DNA from: Nectonema munidae
Taxonomy: Eukaryota > Nematomorpha > Nectonematoida > Nectonematidae
NCBI GenBank assembly: GCA_030549495.1
Contig: JAUIRK010000110.1
Coordinates: 806,001 to 870,000, forward strand
Reading direction: 5' to 3'
DNA length: 64,000 nt
Below the pieces are notes generated by a model. It was not told where the DNA came from and searched no databases. It saw nothing but the letters and a program-made list of their open reading frames with translations. A program made the position numbers and the translations under genes. Shown in pieces: positions 22,996 to 35,261 of this stretch; the stretch's first letter is position 1, and each line of letters begins with the position of its first letter.

Positions 22996-23589
22996 CTTTT
23001 TGAAACAATTTAGTTTGATAACCGAATATTTCTATTTTCTTAAAATCCTCTATTTTTATGACTGTTTCATTTAGTATAAAAATCTCTACAAAATTTTCCT
23101 ACTATCACTTCAAAATTGACCGTTGTTTTGAAGCTTTAACAAAAGATCAATTAAAAATGAAATTAGCATGTCTATAGAGAAACGGTAATACGAGTGGTAT
23201 TTGAGTGACTAAAGATGCTTTTCACTGATGAAACGAAACTGAAATTCATTCCTGTAAAAATACCCTTTCACTATTGCTCGTAGCCGAAACCTCCTTTTCT
23301 TGGTTCCAGAAAAGATTGGAGAAATTAAATAAAAAGTTCATAGAAAAATTAAGGACACACAAGCATTGCCCAAATTATGCCAAGCTTGGGAGCTCACGCA
23401 AACCCAGGCTGAAGCGTTCTTGGGGGTATATGCTAAAAAAAAGAGAAAAGTTATCCTAGGTGACTACCCATATTCAATAGCCCCAAGCAATAGGGAATTC
23501 TGCGTTCTGCGATATAGTTCTGTTTTGTTCTGAGTTCTAGATTCGCCTACTTAAATTTAGGATTGGCACAAGGTATAAGTCCCAAAACA

Positions 23590-24281
23590 GTTTCATGTTA
23601 CGAGCTAGGTTAAGCATAGTCGATAAACTGGCCTCTGCAGGAGTCTGCTTGTAGGACCGTCTAAATATTCCAATATTAAAATATATATCCCAGGGACAAC
23701 ATTTAGGAATGGAGTCAAATTCCAGGGGTAGATTGTTCCTAACCTAGCATGCCCTAAATAATGTATATCTTTCTTAACCCCTATAACATGTATCAAATAT
23801 CATTTATTAATAATATATAAGATATTGCATGCCTTCTAACGCTTCTATTTTTGTAGCCTATACCTTTTATAATCATATTCTTTTATTTAGGAACAAGCTT
23901 CATTCCGTCGTGCCGGTTTTTTATCCTGGTTTTCTTCCTCCGAAGAATTCAAAGGTTTTACGGTTAGGTAGTGCTCTAGCGACCCGATTCTACGTGGTTA
24001 GTAATCAAGCTATCACTAGACATTAAGTTTGTTTCCCAAATTGGGAGCGTTCGCGTTAGGATAGTATCGATCACTCAGCTGTATTTATATATTTGTAACA
24101 TAAATTCTTGTAAAATAATATATATAACAAGGTATAGCTATGCAGTAACAAAGGCCGGTATGCGTTAAGTGGGATGGAAAGTCCAGGTAGACCTGGACTC
24201 AGCATTCCGGGTGGGCCACGATATCCGAAAGGATGGGTGTGAACGTCACAAACAACTTAACTAACTAACTAACTGTAAAAA
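23590..24281 (+). mobile_element. LINE 3' end, family with (TAAC)/(TTAA) tail
   Basis: Non-coding 3' region ending GGCCACGATATCCGAAAGGA, then ACAACTTAACTAACTAACTAAC. The same 3' end recurs at 26075-26250, reversed at 24970-25300, and at 43390-43700 behind an RT remnant. The block GAGCTAGGTTAAGCATAGTC at 23600 matches 43390. Tails made of short tandem target-like repeats are usual for several LINE clades. Confidence 0.75.
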
Positions 24282-24969
24282 TACGTTACACGACATATGA
24301 CCTATAAGAAAGATCTTAAACAGAAAAAACATTTAAACACCAAAGGACAGTTTAATGCCTAGGCCCTAGGGGATGGATATATACACAGAGATGGCAGGCA
24401 AAAATAGTTCAAACTAGTGGAAAGCTTAATAGTCAGTTTATTCAAACTATTTTACTTCCAAGGATGAAAGATAATTGATATTTTTCAAGATTCTCAAATG
24501 TTAATTTTTAATGAGCACTAATTTATAAAATGCCTTTTAAATTTTTTATTCTGTTGACTTTAATAAAAAGTAAAAAGAACTTTGCACTAAATTTTGAATT
24601 ATTTTCAAGTAAGTTATGGCGGAGCGACCAAAATTAAAACGCTTCAAATAAAATAAAAGAGGGAGAAAAGATGCAAATGTGTAGGTTGAAATTAAAAAAA
24701 CCATAACTGTATACAGTTAGATTAAGTCCAATTTCTTTGATTTTAGTTGTTTTGGAAAAGAATATATCAGAGTATGTTTATTTTGAAGCACATATCATAC
24801 AATATTCATGATTCACTCATTCTTTGAAATTATTTAAAAAAAGATAATAGTAAACGAATCACACTTTTTTACTTTTATGAGAAAAAGTTGTCGTTATAGA
24901 GTAGAGAAGTCCTAAAAACGTAGAAGGATTTTTTAACTCAAAGTTATTTCGGGAAGAGAATTGAAGTTC

Positions 24970-25300
24970 GCACTCCATACTTTAGGATATCATGATCCTA
25001 CCGGAATGCTAAGCCCAGGGTCTACTTGGTCTTTTCATTCGACTATCAACAACCTGTGGACCGTATTTCGCACTGCATAACTATATCTTGAAATGCATTC
25101 GTCTACAGTAATAGATATTTCATATATATGCATAGCGCTTAGAGATAGATACACTCCTAATACGAACACTCCCAATTAGGAAAAAAACCTTAACTTCGAG
25201 TGGCTAGCTTGATTCTAACAATGTTAGGATCGGGTAGGTAGAATTTTTCATAAGAAGGTGACCAGTATAGAAACCTGCACATTAGTAATTTAAAGAAGGT
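24970..25300 (-). mobile_element. Inverted copy of the same LINE 3' region
   Basis: On the minus strand it reads AGACCCTGGGCTTAGCATTC, CATGATATCC, and upstream CCTAATTGGGAGTGTTCG, matching 24030-24230. Diverged; tail lost. Confidence 0.65.
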
Positions 25301-26074
25301 AATAATTTTATGATCTGAGGTAGACCAGAGTTCTCCAAAGTGTACAATTTATTTTTAATTGGAATAAAAGTTTTACTTGATACTTTTGGCGTAGCAACGC
25401 TTTCCTTACATACTTTTAAACATATTTTAACGCCATTATCAATTTATCAAACTGGAAATTGTAAGTTCGCTTCCTGAAAGGCCTGCGTCGGTGCGCCATT
25501 GAAGCCTCACCAATTGCGCTCAACCCATTTCAATAAATTTTGAAGTTGTCTACGCGAGCTTTGAATTGCTGTCTAGTGCTTTTAGACGTGAGTTTCCGTT
25601 TATGTGGCAACTGGATGTATTGAAGGTTATTTTGCGAAATTGAAAATCAGGAAAATTTATTTCAATAATATAGTGCGCTTTTCAGAGTATTAAAGATTAG
25701 AAATAGTAAATGTTTACAAATTGATATATTTATTTAGCTCAAGTTTTTTTGCACTTCACTGGTCGTCCATGTTAAGCTTTGATTAATGATGGGAAAACAC
25801 ACATTACTTGTTGGCGCTATTAAAAAATGAAAATGATACAAAATGCGATTAACTGTATATTTAGAACGATTTAGGAATGTCTAAATCGCAATTACAAAAT
25901 TAATATTCAATAGCCAATTTCTTTTTCATAAAACTACTTTTACCTTGGCCACCATTTGAAACAGAAATTATCAAAATTGTTTTTTAACTTTGCTACCAAC
26001 AAAGACGGGAAGTAAAATTTATACAAACTATTTTTCAATGACTTAAAATTCATAGTTTAAAAAACTTGTAAAGC

Positions 26075-26250
26075 TTGTAAAATAATATATATAACAAGGT
26101 ATAGCTATTCTTTTGTAAGAAGGGCTGGAAAGTCCTTCTTGTAAGTGGGATGGAAAGTCCAGTTAGACTTGGACTCAGCATTTCGGGCGGGCCACGATAT
26201 CCGAAAGGATGGGTGCGAACGCCACAAACAACTTAATTAATTAATTAATT
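26075..26250 (+). mobile_element. Third copy of the LINE 3' end
   Basis: Shares AATATATATAACAAGGTATA, GGGATGGAAAGTCCAG and GCCACGATATCCGAAAGGAT with 24100-24250, and ends TTAATTAATTAATTAATTAA. Only 175 bp remain, so it is 5'-truncated. Confidence 0.8.
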
Positions 26251-26360
26251 AAAACTTGTAAAGATTGCAAAGCTCGCATGTATAGAGTTTGAAAATAAGA
26301 TAAAATGCATGTGAAGATAATAATGGAAAGAAGAATGAGAGATGAAAGAAAAAGACTCAC

Positions 26361-26982
26361 TTGTACAGATACACAATATCTCCTTTATCACCATTTGATT
26401 TTGCTTTTTGGTTATCAGCCTTGTCATTGCTTCTTTGCATGGAGATTAAGTCCGAATAGCTCACTTTCTTGCCCTCATTCATTGCATGTAACTGTTTCTT
26501 TGAAGTAATTAACTTATTGATTAAACTGGTGGCTTTTTTCGACTTATGTTGTGCGAAATTAGACCCTGTGAAATCTGGATTTGGAGAGTAGACGATGAGA
26601 GAAGCTTGTTTCTTGATTTGTTTCATGGATGAATTATCTTTTTGATTTAAGTTTAGGGAAGCTAGCGATAACACACTATTTACCGGTAAGCTCATGTTTT
26701 GAGATAAAGAACTTTTTTTGGAATAATTTTTAGGCAAGAGAGAAACATCAAAACGTTTTAAATCTTCTGCATTTTCTATTAAATGTGAGTTTGGAGTTAT
26801 TTTTTTTAAACTAGCTTTAGATGATAATTTTTTAGCTTTTGCCAGACCCAAACTTGATCTTAACGTTTTTTCGCGATATTTAAAATTGCTAGAATTAATG
26901 AATTCTTTAGTTTCCATATGTTTTCCATTTATTTTGAATGGATTTGATTCTGGAGTGTACATTTTAGAGAGTGATGATTTTT
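26361..26982 (-). CDS. Ser/Lys-rich internal exon, unrecognised host protein
   Basis: Strong signals on both sides: acceptor TTATTTTATTTTTCTAG at 26983 and donor CTGTACAA/GTGAGTC at 26361. The 622-nt exon is open throughout (207 codons). It reads KSSLSKMYTPESNPFKINGK, YREKTLRSSLGLAKAKKLSS, PVNSVLSLASLNLNQKDNSS, and ends SNGDKGDIVYLY. No Cys, no hydrophobic span, low complexity, probably disordered and intracellular. Enters and leaves with two bases. It lies between the stop-containing exon 27505-27665 and gene B exon 22714-22995. Its exit phase does not fit the latter directly, so it is either another gene or an exon is missing between them. Confidence 0.55.
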
Positions 26983-27026
26983 CTAGAAAAATAAAATAAT
27001 TCATTTTATCTACGATAAAATTATAA

Positions 27027-27159
27027 CCACTTTGGTCTTCTTCAGACAAATACACAAATCGTTAAATGAACACGAGAAAAGAGAGAATGAGAGAAGCATT
27101 CTCTCTTTTCTCGTCTTCATTTAACAACTTGTGTATTTATCTGAAGAAGATTAGAGTGG
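27027..27159. repeat. Near-perfect 63-bp-arm palindrome
   Basis: Arms 27027-27089 and 27097-27159 with a 7-nt loop (AGAGAAG). Stem includes CACGAGAAAAGAGAGAATG and its complement, with a few mismatches. It sits 45 bp upstream (minus strand) of the acceptor of exon 26361-26982. Confidence 0.88.
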
Positions 27160-27504
27160 TCGAAAATAAATAAAGTTTTCAACTTGTTTGAATAAAAATT
27201 TTACTTGCTTTTCTATTATATCTTTAAACTTTTATTTATGGCGTCTCAGCAACACTTTCTTTAAAATTATGTATTGATCATCATTTTAAAATTAACTCGC
27301 CCAAAATCACTATCATCATTTTTTATATAGTTATTACTGTGTATAAATTATATACTATTATTATAAAGAAAAGAAACAGGGAGTAAAGTTTCAAAGAATT
27401 TAATTTAAAAGAAAATAACACTTCGACTCGCAAAGTCTTTATCAAATGCCTTCAAGTGAATAAGTTACTTGAAAGAAGAATCACTGGTATGATGCTAGGA
27501 CATT

Positions 27505-27665
27505 TTAAAAAGTGGTAGACTTTGTTATAATGCAGGAGTGAAAAGCAGGAGTTGTAGTGAGAAAAGAAGAGTTGTAGGTGCAAGCAGTTTTTGTTTTGAT
27601 GACGATAAGTGCAATGATAGACATAGAAACTAGTGATGACACAATAGGCAAGAAAGCAGCAAGGC
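27505..27665 (-). CDS. Terminal exon: transmembrane segment and short tail (possible ZP gene C-terminus)
   Basis: Acceptor TGTGCATTTGTCAG at 27666; stop TAA at 27505-27507. It reads LAAFLPIVSSLVSMSIIALI, VIKTKTACTYNSS, ending CIITKSTTF. One hydrophobic span followed by a basic stop-transfer (KTK) and a short tail: type I topology. The span resembles that of gene B (LVSMSIIALIVI against LVSMLSIVSVLIM). It is the first membrane exon downstream of the ZP exons on the same strand, and many ZP proteins end in such a segment, so I infer it closes that gene. Its entry phase needs one base, while the last ZP exon ends in phase 0, so at least one linker exon is unseen. An overlapping longer frame (27452-27748) is a shadow. 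Confidence 0.5.
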
Positions 27666-27759
27666 CTGACAAATGCACATTCGTAATATCTAGTTGAAGA
27701 GAAATTAGATGCGCTTCTTTCAGAATATGAATGAATCATTTTAGTCAATGCACGTAAAT

Positions 27760-30000
27760 TTCGTATAAAAATGTAATTTTTAAGCTATTTAATCGCATGG
27801 AGAATAGGTCTAGCACTTTTAATGCCCTTCATTGCAAAGCATCATAGCATTGAAGCTTCCTTCAAGTAACTTCTTTCACAAAAACGACACTTCGGCACTT
27901 CATTTACATTTATATTATTGTTCTAAATTTGGAACTTGTATCAGCGACAAAAACTTGGTCCATTAAATAAGATTTATGAGAACGTAACTTCCATAAAATT
28001 ATGAACATATTAAAAAAATTAGGCTCAGAGTATAGGACAATGTTGGATTTAATTATTTCATAAAACTACATTTTCGCAAAGAGCATAAAATCTTCAGAAT
28101 TTTTTTTTATAAAATTCCATCGATTTCTTCATATATACTCCAGAGACATAGCCAGACTGCTAGGTCAAATGATACTAAAAATATTTAGAGCGCCTTGACC
28201 TCATAATCTAACTTTGGTTCGACCCTTTGCTACATCTCCGACAAAATAAAATAATAAAAATGTATTTTTGTCTGGGTAAGGAGTTTTTGATATAAGGAAG
28301 TATAATTATCGGATTTCTCTATCTTTGAATATTAATAGCAAAAAAGATGATAATTAACTTCATAGTTTTCTATACTTTTCTCTAATTAAATGTAAGAAAA
28401 CAACATACGGTTAAACGGGTTGGACTTGGAAGCGATTGATTGCATACTCAAATGCTGTATACACCACAGTGAAAGTAAGATAAAAAGGCGGAAACATATT
28501 CAAAGAAAGTGTTTGAATTTTTCCTCCATAAACTTGATGAATGAGAACAGGAAAAGGGAATTGAATTTTGTTAAGAGGCGAGAGAAATTATTCAAAATAT
28601 AAATTTAATATGATACATTCATAATTTTAGGCTTTGTAGTTGCTGCAATAAACACGAGATTTCGTTGACAAATAAATTTATTCCAAATATAAAATAAGGA
28701 AACTTTCAAGTTTTTTGATTGTCGACAAAATCTCGTATTGAACAAATGCCGTAGATCGGTATAATGGTAACGAAATGTTAATTAAGCCTAGGGAGGATGT
28801 TGGACTAATAATTTTTCAAATTTTTCTACAAGCACATCCCAAGTACATATGATGTTTTTTACAAAATCAGTATTTAAATAAAATACCTTTTTCCAGTTTT
28901 TGTGTGAGTTGTCTTTTGATTCGATTTTTATTGCAGTCATTCTAAAAATTTGCAACACGATCAATGCATTAGTCGCTTTGCATCTCTATTAATTAAACAA
29001 CAGAAGAAAGAATTATGTGCATTTATCAATTGGACCCAAATATATTTATTGGAACCATATAATTATAATCACTATAGATTCCAAATTTTTTTGCTAAAAA
29101 TCGTATTCCATTGAAAAATATTGTAAGTTGAAAACATCTCATCGTCAAAATTATGCAATTAGTCAAGCATTCGAAACTCTAACTTTTCATTTTTGACTGA
29201 AAGATCACATTTGTAACCTTTTTATATAAAGTTTTTTAAGAATCATTAAAAATAACGTAACCAAATCACTTTTTATCAAGCGATATAGAATTATCTTCTT
29301 TATGCGGCTACATATGAAACTATTTGTTTAAACCTGTCTCTCAAATGTAATACTCGCCTCCACAATTAATCATGCTTTGTTGCTCCAAATTGGTGAATAA
29401 AAATATTTTGAAAGTAAAATGTCGCCTAATAAAATGCTTTTCATTACTTTACTTTCAACAGATATTTAAGAAAAACTTTTTTATTATTTCATTAAGAAGC
29501 AAGGAATCTCTCACTACTCAAAGTTTTCATTTCAATAATTGCCTTTTGATTATACATTTAATTGATCTGAAAATATTTTACATTTTTTGCTGTAAATATA
29601 ACGGATTTGGATTTACTCACACTGTCAATCAAGATGTTTGCATGTCAAAATATCCTACTGTAACTTTATTATTGATTTACATTCAATATTTGGATGAAAA
29701 TTTACATGTTTTATTTATTATTTTACGTTCTCAATTGTAGGCATGTTAAGTAAATTTTGCATTCTCAGTTCTCACTTACTTTAACTTAAATTATAAATTA
29801 AATTAAACTCCATAAATTAAAATTAAACTTGAGGAGTTTATTCAGAATTTTAATAAACCTATAAGTATCAGTGAGAAACTAAACAATATTGAAAAAGAAG
29901 TTTCAAAATGACTTGAAAAACCTAAGTAACTCTGATGCTATTGAAAATAATTTATCGAAAAAGTGGCTAATAAAACTTACATGAAAATACTGGGAATTGA
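27760..30000. other. Non-coding, no gene seen
   Basis: AT-rich. Contains a short hairpin at 28650-28740 (CACGAGATTTCGTTGACAA and its complement). Open frames at 28420 and 29372 lack splice or family support. Confidence 0.45.
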
Positions 30001-30009
30001 ACATTTTTG

Positions 30010-32310
30010 AGTAATAAGGTGTAATATTTGTTAATTTTCAGGTTGAAGAAAAATTGAAAAATGCTGTAATTTAAATTCAAAAAATTTAAAGTGCTGTTCA
30101 TAAGGAGAAAAGAAATGTACCCCGACTTATTCTGAGGAATATACTTAGCTTGCTAATTTTGGATGACTTGGAAAAGCATCTGTCACTTAAAAATAACCTT
30201 CCTCTTTTGATAACGTAATTAAATTTAACTCAAGGTGGAATGCTAATTTTAATCTAAAATCATTACGCTAAAAGAAAAGTATTTTAAAGAAATTTGTCAA
30301 AAGAATAAAATATTTTTGGTTATTTTTGCCCTAACTATCCTAAAGTGAAATGTTATCACATACGGTCATTCACCTTTTGATTGTAAAAAATCGATTAAAT
30401 GTCAGGCTATATTGTTTAACTACAATAAGTGTAGGCTAGTATTGTTTAACTACACTTTTGATAAATTTAATATAATTTTTCAAATGTTTAAAATGTTAAA
30501 ATAATGAATGTACAAAAGACAATGTTTAATTCAGACCTTTTTACAATACTGAACAATCTGATAATTATAAAATTTTAAACTGCAGGAGTTATGATTTGAA
30601 AATGTGGGTGATGATTTAGCCGATGTGAATATTCTTTCAATAAACATTCAATCTCTTCACGCAAAATATGAAAATCTGTGCTATTTCTTGAAAATATTGA
30701 AGAAATTTTTTCATGTGCTTTATATGTTTTACAATAGACTTGGTTAACAACTGATTCTAATATCGATTTCATTTTTAAAGATTATATCTTCTTTTCTTTG
30801 CCTTCCACAACTACAAGTCACAGAGGGCCAGGTTTTCTCATACATAAGAGCATAAGTTTTGAAATTATATCTTTCGATTTTATTTACAACAATTGGGATG
30901 TCTTTAGTATCAACATTTGATGATCATAGAAATGTTTTCATTTCCATACATAATGTCTATAGACATACAATTTACAAATCAAGAACTATAATAGCTTTTT
31001 GGAAGAGTTTCTTTATTTAAATGATTAGGTGATTTTAATTTGATTTTTTTGCCTCTTCTTTCCGACATATTTTATCATTTTTAGAGCTTTTTGTTTCTTA
31101 CGTTTTCTTCACAACGACAGATATAACAACAAGGCCAGTTTCAAGTACTCTTTTAGATAACATTTTTATTTCCACAAAATAAAAATACTGTCATTTTTTC
31201 TTCTTTATCTGGCCATTTGCCCATTTTTGTTTGTTTAGAATATCAGGGTTTTTCTAAGAATGGCTATAATTGTACCAAAGAATTTATTGATTTTGAGAAA
31301 TTTTACTCTGCTTTAAAAAACTAAAGTTGGAACAATGTTATCAATTCTCATCCCCCTAGCTGGGAATCTTCAATAAATTTTTTGAACATTTTTAATTATA
31401 ATTAATCTATCTGTAGCACGCAGTAAAATATAAAATGAACAAATATAAAATTAAACAAAATAAATGGATGAATGATGATATTCTCGTTATGGTAAAATTC
31501 AAAGATTCTTTACAGAAAAATGATTAAAAATAAAGTAAATCAATTCTTTGAAGAATAATAAAAGTGAGGAATACATCGATGAACGATAAGTACCTTTTAT
31601 GCATTAATAAATTTTTCAGAGAAATATTTAAGAGTTTAAGCAATGTAAAGGAATGTAGTATTAATTCATATGGAACATTGACTCTGGTTTTGCATTTAGA
31701 GAAATATCATTAAACGATGTCCTTATTAGTATTGGTTCACTCAATAAGAGTAATTGCCAATATTTCTATGGACATACACCTAAATTAATTAAGTATTTAG
31801 GTCCGGTTGTATGTTCTCCTTCTAAATGATATTTTGGAGTCGATTAAAAGTGAGAATATGTTGTGCACACTTAGATGATGTGTTTCTTCTCTTCAGGGTT
31901 TCTGATACGACTAATAAAAATATACAAAACTGTTTACTTAGTGTTAGGAGCCAACTAAAAGAAATTAAGACGTGCATGGAACCCACAATTAACTATATTA
32001 CTAAAAAACAAAGTATTATACTTTCAGTTTTTCGCAATTTTCATTATTTACATTATTTTGAGGTATAAATCCCTTGTTGAATCAAGTTTGTCTTCTCAAT
32101 AATAAATTGGGGGCATGTTAACCCCAACAGCATTTCTTCACTCCAGAAAAAAATATTAGATCAATATTTCACTTTAAATTTAACACTTTAGGATCTCCTG
32201 GAAGATTGGTTGGCTTGTGGAATCAAGGATCTTTTAACTGTTTTGAAGTTTTTAAGAGATATTTGATTTGTTCTAATATATGCGAAATCTTACCATTTTC
32301 TTGAATATGC
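30010..32310 (+). mobile_element. Old CR1/Jockey-like LINE copy
   Basis: Pieces in order. ORF1 zinc knuckle TYGHSPFDCKKSIKCQ at 30358-30405. Endonuclease: VNILSINIQSLHAKYENLCY at 30620 and TTRPVSSTLLDNIFISTK at 31130. Linker KWMNDDILVMVKF at 31463. RT scraps, then GGHVNPNSISSLQKK at 32108-32150, which matches NWGHSNSNIFAIQKK of the 1-3.6 kb copy. Many stops and frame changes; among the oldest copies here. Confidence 0.7.
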
Positions 32311-32341
32311 GTGTGTTGGTTTTCTTTCTTTTAAATACCAG

Positions 32342-32470
32342 ATGCCTGGCAAGACCCAGGGGAGATAACTTGTCAGACATTCTATAAGATATCCAGCAAG
32401 ACCTCTGGGGAGACAACTTGCAAGACCTTATTATATCAGAGGTCTGCCAAGACCTCAGGGGAGAGTCCTG
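32342..32470 (+). repeat. Three-copy ~45-55 bp tandem repeat
   Basis: Units share CAAGACC(C/T)(C/A)(T/A)GGGGAGA and AACTTG(C/T)(A/C)AGAC. GC-rich against AT-rich flanks. Degenerate by the third copy. Confidence 0.7.
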
Positions 32471-32479
32471 GGAGTTTGG

Positions 32480-33240
32480 TTTTCAAATGTAAAGAAAAAC
32501 TATTTGATTTCATCGATTCATTTGATAAGCATTGGTTGCAAATGAGGCAAAAAGGTAAGTTTTCATTATGAAGTGAAGGAATAAATCCGTATTTCAAAAA
32601 GACTTCTGAATATTTATGGATTTTTTTTTAATTTTTTCACTCATTTATATTTAAAAAAATAATAAATTAATGAAATTTCAGTTCTTTTTTAGCTTCTAAA
32701 CTTCTAAAAATGGAAATAATTATATAGTAAGTAATTAAGTATATGCAATAATTTTTAGATAAATTTGATAATTTTTAAAAACTATTGGGTTTTAAATTAA
32801 AAGATGCCGAAATTAGGCTTTATATATCTTAATAAAAATTAAGGTTATCCATAATATTTGTTAATCTAAGAAAATTTAATAAATACCTTATAATTAATAT
32901 ACCTTTTTTCAAAAAAAGCTTCAATAATGTCCTACGTACCTTTTAAAAAAAACTCTGGTGACAAAGGCTAAATTTTCGATTTTCAAATAAAAAATTTTTC
33001 AAAAAAAGGAGAGGAAATTTTAACTTACTTATAAGTTGTTATCTTTTCATGTAAAAATAAATCGGATTTAAAAAATTAAAAAAAAATTTTCCTTTCAAAA
33101 AACTTGATTTTTATTGTGTTCTTGAAAAAAGAACGTTGGTCAATAGAAAAATAAAATATTAGAATAGTAAAAACAATCTAAAAATACTTCAAAAATCTCT
33201 TTTTAAAAATTTAAATTGTTCAATAAATTCCCAGAGGAAT
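32480..33240. other. AT-rich spacer, no gene seen
   Basis: Long A/T runs (32.6-33.1 kb). No frame or element motif. Confidence 0.45.
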
Positions 33241-33480
33241 CGAGGAAAAAAACTTTTAGGACGAGGATCTTGAATTTGTGAAATTCCCCGGAGAATTGAG
33301 GACGAGGAATCCCGGGTGGACACCCTAGTGTAATACACGCAATTAGTATCGTTCAAAGTTCATGAAAAAAGTATAGTCTTAACACAAATATATATAAATT
33401 TTTACAAAGTTTTCTATGCCCCATTGAAAAAATGCCATGCCCCAACGGTGGGGCATGTGCCTCACTTTGGGAAACACTGA
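33240..33480. mobile_element. hAT-type non-autonomous ends
   Basis: Two terminus-like sequences: GGTGGACACCCTAGTG near 33316-33331 (complement CACTAGGGTGTCCACC) and CACTTTGGGAAACACTG ending at 33479 (complement CAGTGTTTCCCAAAGTG). Both are of the CA-GTG..., CAGTGTTTCCC... type seen at hAT ends. The mates of these ends were not located, so borders are uncertain. Confidence 0.5.
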
Positions 33481-33675
33481 TCTAAACAGATGATGTAAAC
33501 CAAAAATTTTTTCGGAGACAGTTGACCTTTTAGCAATTCAAAACGTATCCTCATGAAATCCAAAATTGATGGAGCTCAAAAACGCAACAAGTCATACGGG
33601 TTAAACAAAGTTATACGAAGTTTCATTTCTTCTCAAAGATAAAATTCATGGCGTTCAAATTTAAAGTTTACGTAC

Positions 33676-33838
33676 TCTATCGAAGCATTTGTGAAAACAG
33701 ATTTGCGCTTCGCATTCAAGGGTGATTTCATTTGACTTTTTAAACTTGAACGTTTGAAATGTGAAGTACGAAATCTTGTGCCCATTTTTGGAAATGGCAA
33801 ATTTTTGAGGTTCCACTAAGCCTTTGTGGATGATGCAT
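33676..33838 (-). CDS. ZP gene, exon with the ZP-C C-terminal half
   Basis: Acceptor ATTATTCCTTTTTTCAG at 33839; donor CGATAGA/GTACGT at 33676. It encodes CIIHKGLVEPQKFAISKNG, HKISYFTFQTFKFKKSNEIT, LECEAQICFHKCFDR. The pattern F-x-F-K-F-(x)n-V/I-x-L/F-x-C-x-(I/V)-x-x-C-x-x-x-C is the diagnostic end of ZP-C. The first base completes a Gly codon with the preceding exon, giving LLDHDG-CIIHKG, the classic (L)(x)D(x)(x)GC of ZP domains. ZP domains polymerise extracellular matrix proteins after release at the cell surface. Ends in phase 0; the linker and membrane exons would follow. Confidence 0.88.
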
Positions 33839-34651
33839 CTGAAAAAAGGAATAATAAATTGAGGACAAATGGAAGACGCATTATCTTCTAAGAAGGGATT
33901 CTTAACCTGGAGGCCGATGAGAATTTCAGGTGCTCGGTATCCTTTAAATTAGCAAGTTCCTTGCCTATATTTTCGTGTTTCTACTTTACTTTTAGATAAA
34001 TTATGATTATTATTGATTCAAACTACCTGTATCGGAAATCTGTTTATTTTGCACTGATCATAACAACAGAATACCGCATGATAATTGCTAGCTCATTAAG
34101 CACAAACGGAAATTAATACATAAATATCTTTAAATGTTTTTTAAGGGGTGGCAATTTCCGTTATACTTTATAAAAGGTTTACTTATTAGCACTTAATCTA
34201 CCTCCTACCAATCATATCCTGTAAAATATAAATAATGAAGCTTCATCAGAAATGACGTTATCTTTTTGAGAATGCAGCGCTTTTAGACAGTGATTCCATG
34301 ACTTTTTTTATTGAACAGTTTAGTAGTTTTGTAGAAGTATACACTCTGTTTGTTTGCTAGTTGTCTTCTTTTTCTGTAAGGTTTGTTGGCGTATTTGTTG
34401 TTTAGTTAGTTATTTTGTTACCTAATATGTTAGAGAGTCTGTTAGTTATTAGTTAAATTCTTCTTCCTTTCCAAAATAATATTTTATATTTTTTCACAGG
34501 AAATTTAAACAAAAATTGTTCATCATAAGAAAAACTTTCTTGGCAAATATTTTTCCTACAAACATAATAATAATAAAAGGGTTGAAGTACTGATTACAAA
34601 AAAATTAAAATTATTAATAATAGCTAAGGCGAAGTCTGTGCACATGTTGTA

Positions 34652-34998
34652 AAGAAATTTTAAAAATATTTGAAAAACGCTTTATTAACTCGACTTTACA
34701 AATGATAGAAATAATCAATATTTTGACCTTCGCGGTCTTTCTCAAGATTCTCTAAACACAACGTAGAAATAGATGTCATATGTGGTTGGAAGTGCTTATG
34801 TTTATTTTAAGGATGTAACCACACACTTCCAAGCACATATGACATCTATATTTCCACACACCTATCTATTTTCACTTGATCTTAAAAAATTTTGTGTTTA
34901 GAATCTTGAAAAAGACTGCAAAGGTTGAAATATTGATTATTTCTATCATTTGTAAAGTCGAGTTAATAAAGCGTTTTTCAAATATTTTAAAATTTCTT
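34652..34998. mobile_element. Foldback MITE, ~110-bp arms, TA duplication
   Basis: Arms 34652-34763 and 34888-34998 are inverted (TTAATAAAGCGTTTTTCAAA and complement). The centre folds again (ATGTCATATGTG... with CACATATGACAT), so almost the whole element is a hairpin. TA at 34650-34651 and 34999-35000. It lies in the ZP gene intron. Confidence 0.82.
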
Positions 34999-35070
34999 TA
35001 AAGTTATTAACTTTTAAAAACAAAGAAATACTACCTTATTGGCTGAACCTTTGCAAAACGAGGAACAACT

Positions 35071-35261
35071 TTAATTGATCAAAGTTCTGTATCTTTGTGA
35101 AAAGTCATCAAAACAGAGGGACCTTTGTTGTAAAATTTGGTAGGTGTCTCCTCGCCTAGTTTTACTGTAGGTGCGATGATTTGTAAATAACTTATTTTTG
35201 ACATTTTTCGTAGCCATGCTCCAGAGGATACGGCGTTCATACTCACTAAATAACAATCCAA
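35071..35261 (-). CDS. Unassigned open segment with splice-like edges
   Basis: After ATTATTTTAG a frame reads ELDCYLVSMNAVSSGAWLRK, then SYLQIIAPTVKLGEETPTKF and YNKGPSVLMTFHKDTEL before a stop. The second half (YNKGPSVLMTFHKD) recalls the end of CUB domains, but the resemblance is short. It lies inside the ZP intron between exons 36644-36689 and 33676-33838, which already join in phase, so it would be an alternative exon or a relic. Confidence 0.2.

Noticed and set aside
29515-29542. 28-nt minus segment with phases that would join the last ZP exon to the membrane exon at 27505-27665
   Set aside because: The acceptor (TATAATCAAAAG) is poor and a 28-nt match in phase is easily chance.
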